A stretch of DNA of 34,892 nt from the NCBI GenBank assembly GCA_021372895.1, contig JAJFTP010000014.1, positions 1-34,892 on the forward strand, written 5' to 3'. The notes below the pieces were generated by a model. It had not been told where the DNA came from. It did no database searches and saw nothing but the letters and a program-made list of their open reading frames with translations. Shown here piece after piece: positions 31,335 to 34,892 of this stretch. How positions within the stretch are numbered: position 1 is the first letter of the stretch; every line of letters begins with the position of its first letter. Origin of the DNA: Synergistaceae bacterium (GTDB lineage: Bacteria; Synergistota; Synergistia; Synergistales; Synergistaceae). A program made the translations under genes and the position numbers.

Positions 31335-32489
31335 ATGAAATCTGTACAGATAGGCTGTGGGTTAGTGGGAAGCATCATCGCAAACGACATGAGCAGCAGC
31401 GGTTTTGACGTTACGGTGGCTGATCTGAACGAAAAAGTCCTTGCCGGCCTTAAGTCGGAAAACCCTGCACTAAAAACAGTTGTTGCATCCTGCACAGACG
31501 AGGTGAGGCTCCCGGAGATCCTTAAGGATGCGGATGTTGTGACAGCAGGTGTGCCCGGAAGATTTGGGCGCAAAATGATGGAGACCGTCATCAAATCAGG
31601 GAAAAACCTATGTGACATTTCCTTCATGCCTGAGGATTTTGAGGAACTGGACGGGCTTGCGAAAGAACACGGCGTTACGGTGATACCCGATATCGGTGTG
31701 GCTCCGGGTATGTCCAATTTCCTGGTAGGCAGGGGAGCCGCTTTGCTTGACGAAGTGGAAAATGCCGTCATCTATGTAGGTGGGATCCCGCATAAGCCGG
31801 TGCCTCCCTTCAATTACCAGATAACATGGTCGCCTGCGGATGTTATTGAAGAATACACGAGGCCTGCCCGTTATATAAAGAATTACAAAATTGATGTCAT
31901 CGAAGCTATGGGAGACCTGGACCAAAAGGATTTCCCCGGCGTGGGCAGGCTTGAGACCTTTATAACAGACGGGCTTCGCTCACTGATGAAGAACATAAAG
32001 GCCAAAAATATGCAGGAGCGCACGATGCGCTGGCCCGGTCATGTTGAACAGATGAGACTGCTTCGCGACATGGGCCTCTTCGAAGAAAAGAAACGCGTTC
32101 TCGGGGGATTTGAAGTCGTGCCGCGTGATATAGCCTGCGACCTGCTTTTCCCACTGTGGAAAATGGATCCCGAAAAGGGAGACAGGGATCTCACCGTCAT
32201 GCAGATCGAGGTTTCCGGTTATAAAGGACACGACTTGGTTACCTATACCTGGGATCTTTGCAACATGTTCGACGAAAAGACATGGCGAAATTCAATGGGA
32301 CGCTGTACCGGCTCAACCTGTTCAATCTTCGCCCAGGCGCTTGTCAAAGGGCTTATTAATGGAAAAGGAGTGATATCACCGGAAAAGCTCGCGAGCTCGG
32401 ATGAACTGTACGAATTTGTAATGGCCGAACAGTCAAGACGAAACATCATCTACACAGAGAGCGTTAAAATCGTCAAAAACGTGAAATAA
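31335..32489 (+). CDS. Saccharopine dehydrogenase-like NAD(P)-dependent oxidoreductase
   Basis: This Rossmann-fold enzyme of the saccharopine dehydrogenase/homospermidine synthase-like group opens with QIGCGLVGSIIANDM (dinucleotide motif GxGxxG-like: GCGLVG), then VTVADLNEKV with the acidic residue that binds the ribose. CDISFMPEDF, VIPDIGVAPGMSNFLVGRG and GGIPHKPVPPFNYQITWSP are strongly diagnostic of the family. At 384 residues it resembles the carboxynorspermidine/lysine-pathway dehydrogenases without being assignable. The ATG at 31335 has GAAGGGGTG upstream; TTG at 31332 is rejected. It is monocistronic with its own promoter and close to an amino-acid permease, so amino-acid metabolism is likely. 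Confidence 0.86.
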   Translation: MKSVQIGCGLVGSIIANDMSSSGFDVTVADLNEKVLAGLKSENPALKTVVASCTDEVRLPEILKDADVVTAGVPGRFGRKMMETVIKSGKNLCDISFMPEDFEELDGLAKEHGVTVIPDIGVAPGMSNFLVGRGAALLDEVENAVIYVGGIPHKPVPPFNYQITWSPADVIEEYTRPARYIKNYKIDVIEAMGDLDQKDFPGVGRLETFITDGLRSLMKNIKAKNMQERTMRWPGHVEQMRLLRDMGLFEEKKRVLGGFEVVPRDIACDLLFPLWKMDPEKGDRDLTVMQIEVSGYKGHDLVTYTWDLCNMFDEKTWRNSMGRCTGSTCSIFAQALVKGLINGKGVISPEKLASSDELYEFVMAEQSRRNIIYTESVKIVKNVK

Positions 32490-32544
32490 CCGTACAAAGG
32501 CTTAGGTCCCTTTATGAAAAATACGAGGGTGGTATAATAATATA

Positions 32545-32628
32545 CAGCAGTGAGACAGTTACGGTTTTCCATAACTGATTTTGTATGCAGGATCCGCCAA
32601 AGCTTCGGCTTTCGGATCCTGTTTTTTT
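32545..32628 (+). ncRNA. Candidate small RNA with terminator
   Basis: TATAAT (32533-32538) with a weak TTTATG (32511-32516) 16 bases upstream predicts a start near 32545. The roughly 84-nt RNA would contain hairpin CAGTTA/TAACTG and the strong terminator at 32588-32628. It could equally be only the 3' end of the upstream oxidoreductase mRNA. Confidence 0.35.
32588..32628 (+). terminator. Strong intrinsic terminator
   Basis: CAGGATCCG (32588-32596) pairs with CGGATCCTG (32613-32621). An inner AAAGC-TTCG-GCTTT helix sits above a CC bulge, and seven Ts follow (32622-32628). Confidence 0.93.
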
Positions 32629-32774
32629 GGGGAAAACTTTGGGGCAATATTTACAAGAACAGGCGGAAACTGCATCCGCCGTGTATTTGCAGCTTTACAG
32701 GCCGCGGTGAATTGGGTCTTAGAGAGTATAAAGTATGGCGTAAGAATGCTGTAGGAAGCGATAATCATTTATCG

Positions 32775-34013
32775 TCATTTCTTTTTCTGTGCCAGATAAG
32801 AAAGCAGATGCATCCTTTCATTTTTTACGTGGAAAGAAAACCCCAGGTTTTCGCCTGAATCAACGGTATAGCCGAGTTCCTCTGAATCAAGAATATTAAA
32901 ACCGTTTCTGATGTTTTTCAGAAAACACTGTTTGTTGAAGTTATTTACATACGATTCGGGATATTCTTTCAGCAGTGTGTGCATAGATTTTTGCCCATGG
33001 TCAAAATAGAAATATGTGCCCAGTGCAAGAGCGTCATTTTTCAGATATGGAGAAAGATGGTCCAGCCAGAAAGTATGGTGATAGAAATTGTGCTCGTTAA
33101 GAGCGAAGAAATCTATGTTTATATCGACCGTCTGTGGTTTAAGCGGCGGTTCCAGTCCGGCATCGGCAATGTAAAGGATATCAAGCCCGCATTTTTGCCT
33201 TTCGATCAGACCCTTGTAAACACGCAAAGTTTCCGAAAATTTGTCGATCACGATTATTTTAGTATCTTTAGGCAGAATGTGCTGGTGGTTGTGGAGAAAG
33301 AACCACGCATTGACATAGGTTTCAAGCAGCACCTTGCCGGACGGCTCCGCATACAGCAATTTTTCAGTCATCCAGTTGTATGAACGCTGAAACAAGCTTA
33401 TCAGATCCGGAGGCAGATCTTTATAAAGTTCACGCACGAGGTCTGGTTTATCATATTTACTTGTATTAAGGTTCGGTGTCTGTAGTATCCCGTCGGCAAT
33501 ATGCGCATGATAGCCACAATGACAGCTGAGATCACCGTTAAAGATATACCTCTGGTTCATATGCACGTTACCGAGCATCAGCTCTTTATGACAGACCGGG
33601 CAACAGATGCAGCGAAGCATTGAGAGAGGAAGCCCTATATCAGACGGACTGTCCATCATATGAATATCCAGATCGGTTATTTTCTTTTCCAGGGAGGCTT
33701 GGGCTTCCATAAGCTGGATTTTGTTTTTTCCCAATGTTTCTATCTGGTGTCTGTATATGTTTTTCAAATCATCCACATCCTGTTTGTCAGCCAGGTTGGA
33801 AACTCTGTACAGGGAAATGATCCGATGGATGACCTTGAGTGAGAAGCCAAGGTTTTTCAAATCCAGGACAAACTCCAGTTCCTTAAGCGTATTGTCGTCA
33901 AAGACATATTGTCCGCCTGCGTTTTTAGGCGGAACAATAAGGCCGTAGCTTATATAGTAATAAATATTGTCTGTTGATATGTGATATTTATTGGATACCT
34001 GACCTATGCGCAT
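32775..34013 (-). CDS. MerR-type regulator fused to a zinc ribbon and degenerate methyltransferase fold
   Basis: Residues 1-70 are a MerR winged helix-turn-helix (MRIGQVSNKYHISTDNIYYYISYGLI ... LGFSLKVIHRIISLY). Residues 75-118 look like the MerR dimerising coiled coil. A zinc ribbon follows with Cys138-x2-Cys141 and Cys164-x-Cys166, in the arrangement of RlmA-type rRNA methyltransferases (CxxC ... CxC, then GYHAHIADGIL). The remaining roughly 220 residues track a Class I methyltransferase: TKIIVIDKFSETLRVYK resembles motif II and VDINIDFFALNEHN motif IV. The SAM-binding glycine loop is replaced by GKVLLETYVNAWFFLHNH, so catalysis is unlikely and ligand sensing more plausible. At 412 aa it is far larger than normal MerR proteins. 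It is divergent from an amino-acid permease that it probably controls. Confidence 0.75.
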   Translation of the reverse strand: MRIGQVSNKYHISTDNIYYYISYGLIVPPKNAGGQYVFDDNTLKELEFVLDLKNLGFSLKVIHRIISLYRVSNLADKQDVDDLKNIYRHQIETLGKNKIQLMEAQASLEKKITDLDIHMMDSPSDIGLPLSMLRCICCPVCHKELMLGNVHMNQRYIFNGDLSCHCGYHAHIADGILQTPNLNTSKYDKPDLVRELYKDLPPDLISLFQRSYNWMTEKLLYAEPSGKVLLETYVNAWFFLHNHQHILPKDTKIIVIDKFSETLRVYKGLIERQKCGLDILYIADAGLEPPLKPQTVDINIDFFALNEHNFYHHTFWLDHLSPYLKNDALALGTYFYFDHGQKSMHTLLKEYPESYVNNFNKQCFLKNIRNGFNILDSEELGYTVDSGENLGFSFHVKNERMHLLSYLAQKKK

Positions 34014-34066
34014 ACATTTATTGTTCCTTTCGATATCGTTCTCCTGTTCTGACTTCCCCGCAGTAT

Positions 34067-34102
34067 ACTATAAACGTTGAGTGGACTCAACCTTTTTATA
34101 GT
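34067..34102. promoter_or_regulatory. Extended dyad operator near the regulator gene
   Basis: GTTGAGT (34076-34082) and ACTCAAC (34085-34091) form a perfect 7-2-7 dyad. Outer arms ACTATAAA (34067-34074) and TTTATAGT (34095-34102) extend it. On the minus strand TATAGT (34072-34067) could be the regulator's -10, giving autoregulation. Confidence 0.65.
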
Positions 34103-34120
34103 TTTTGACAAAATCCTCTA

Positions 34121-34160
34121 TTGACCTTGACCTACATCGAAAGGTTAAAACATATATATT
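34121..34160 (+). promoter_or_regulatory. MerR-style operator-promoter of the permease gene
   Basis: TTGACCT is repeated at 34121-34127 and 34127-34133 (sharing one T). The second copy pairs with AGGTTAA (34142-34148) as a 7-8-7 dyad with one mismatch. TTGACC (34127-34132) as -35 and the ATATAT/TATATA around 34152-34158 as -10 give a 19-20-base spacer, the stretched geometry typical of MerR-activated promoters. A further TTGACA is at 34105-34110. Confidence 0.55.
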
Positions 34161-34200
34161 CCAGACGTCTGAAAAATCAAAAAGTCAGGGGGCATTTATT

Positions 34201-34892
34201 GTGGATGAGAACAAGATATTGAAGCGCAGTTTCGGTATGCGTGAAGCTGTTACCATTACAGTAGGAACTGTAATAGGTGTCGGATTGTTCACTGTCGGTG
34301 CCAATGTAGTTGGCCTTATGGGCGCATCGGTGATACTGGCAACGTTTGTTGCTATGCTGATCAGTATATATCCCGCATTGCTATACGCCGAGATGGGTGC
34401 GGCCCTGCCGTATGCAGGCGGCACATATAAATACGCTTCCGTAGGTCTGGGCAGACCTTTCGGCATGCTCGCCGGATGGAATTTCATAATTTCACTGGTC
34501 TCCGTGACCAGTGGTGAAGCGCTGGCTTTCAGTTTTTACTTTAAAACGATTTTCAGTGCTTTCGGCGTTGAACTTCCGATAAGCGATGTGGCGATAGCAA
34601 GTGCCGCTGTCGTCGTATTTATTTTTACAAACATCCGCGGCGTTGAAATGACCGGCCGGTTACAGAACGGGTTCATGTTTTTCTTCTGGGGCGTGGCGCT
34701 TATATGGTTTGTAATGATGCTTCCGAATGTGTATCTTGGCAATTTTGTAAAAATACCTGATTTCGTCGATTTTTCCCCTAAAAGTTTTATAGGCAATGTC
34801 GCCCTGATATGGTGGTGTTTCGCAGGATTCGAGACCTGCTGTGCCATGGGTGAAGAGATCAGGTACCCGCATATCAACATTCCGCGCGCACT
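34201..34892 (+). CDS. APC-superfamily amino-acid permease, 3' end outside the window
   Basis: This is an inner-membrane amino-acid transporter. The visible 230 residues begin MDENKILKRSFGMREAVTIT, followed by VGTVIGVGLFTVGANVVGLMG, the glycine-rich first helix (GTVIGVG) typical of AA_permease_2. ALLYAEMGAALPYAGGTYKY is the diagnostic second-third helix region, and RGVEMTGRLQNGFMFF and WWCFAGFETCCAMGEEI complete the match. The start is GTG at 34201 with CAGGGGG upstream; the frame stays open to the window end. About seven helices are visible out of an expected 12. Expression is probably governed by the divergent MerR-type protein. The substrate is unknown. Confidence 0.9.
   Translation, partial: MDENKILKRSFGMREAVTITVGTVIGVGLFTVGANVVGLMGASVILATFVAMLISIYPALLYAEMGAALPYAGGTYKYASVGLGRPFGMLAGWNFIISLVSVTSGEALAFSFYFKTIFSAFGVELPISDVAIASAAVVVFIFTNIRGVEMTGRLQNGFMFFFWGVALIWFVMMLPNVYLGNFVKIPDFVDFSPKSFIGNVALIWWCFAGFETCCAMGEEIRYPHINIPRA

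Overview
The window looks like a chromosomal segment of an anaerobic, amino-acid-using diderm, most likely a member of the Synergistota. This is an inference from gene content: a six-gene Rnf complex in the order C-D-G-E-A-B, periplasmic export signals, dTDP-rhamnose and polysaccharide genes, and several amino-acid and peptide genes. No marker gene here fixes the taxon. There are no tRNA genes, CRISPR arrays or prophage.

Layout. Bases 1-162 are the 3' end of a 5S rRNA gene, carrying an apparent extra helix, and its terminator. A type II secretion pseudopilin (gspG) and a nucleotide/nucleoside deaminase follow. From 1311 to 6385 lies the minus-strand rnfCDGEAB operon, an ion-translocating ferredoxin:NAD+ oxidoreductase, with a 17-bp palindrome just downstream of its predicted promoter. 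Next come a lone double-ATPase of a sugar/nucleoside ABC importer (minus), an EamA exporter (plus) and cysE (minus). cysE is preceded by a roughly 190-nt structured leader that ends in an intrinsic terminator.

Bases 10322-13122 hold a methionine uptake operon (metN, metI, metQ). It is preceded by a near-perfect sigma-70 promoter, a 26-codon leader peptide with an ATG-ATG-ATG-TGC-ATG run, and mutually exclusive antiterminator and terminator hairpins, which together form a textbook ribosome-mediated attenuator for methionine. A secreted DUF4412/LolA-like protein and RecQ helicase (minus) follow.

Bases 16220-25855 are a surface polysaccharide locus: three GT2 and one GT4 glycosyltransferases, a Wzx-type flippase, rfbC, rfbD, rfbA and an initiating sugar-phosphate transferase. 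rfbB is absent. The locus ends at a decayed insertion sequence (26328-27124) that keeps perfect 16-bp terminal inverted repeats around a gutted IS1634-type transposase.

Bases 27550-30955 carry a SpmA/SpmB-type membrane pair, an LD-carboxypeptidase and an M20 amidohydrolase, a plausible (muro)peptide uptake and hydrolysis unit. A saccharopine-dehydrogenase-like oxidoreductase and a possible small RNA follow. The window closes with a MerR-type regulator fused to a zinc ribbon and a degenerate methyltransferase fold, divergent from an APC-family amino-acid permease that runs off the edge. The intergenic region between these two contains clear dyad operators.

The most noteworthy items are the expanded 5S rRNA, the methionine leader-peptide attenuator, the cysE leader RNA and the MerR/zinc-ribbon/pseudo-methyltransferase regulator.
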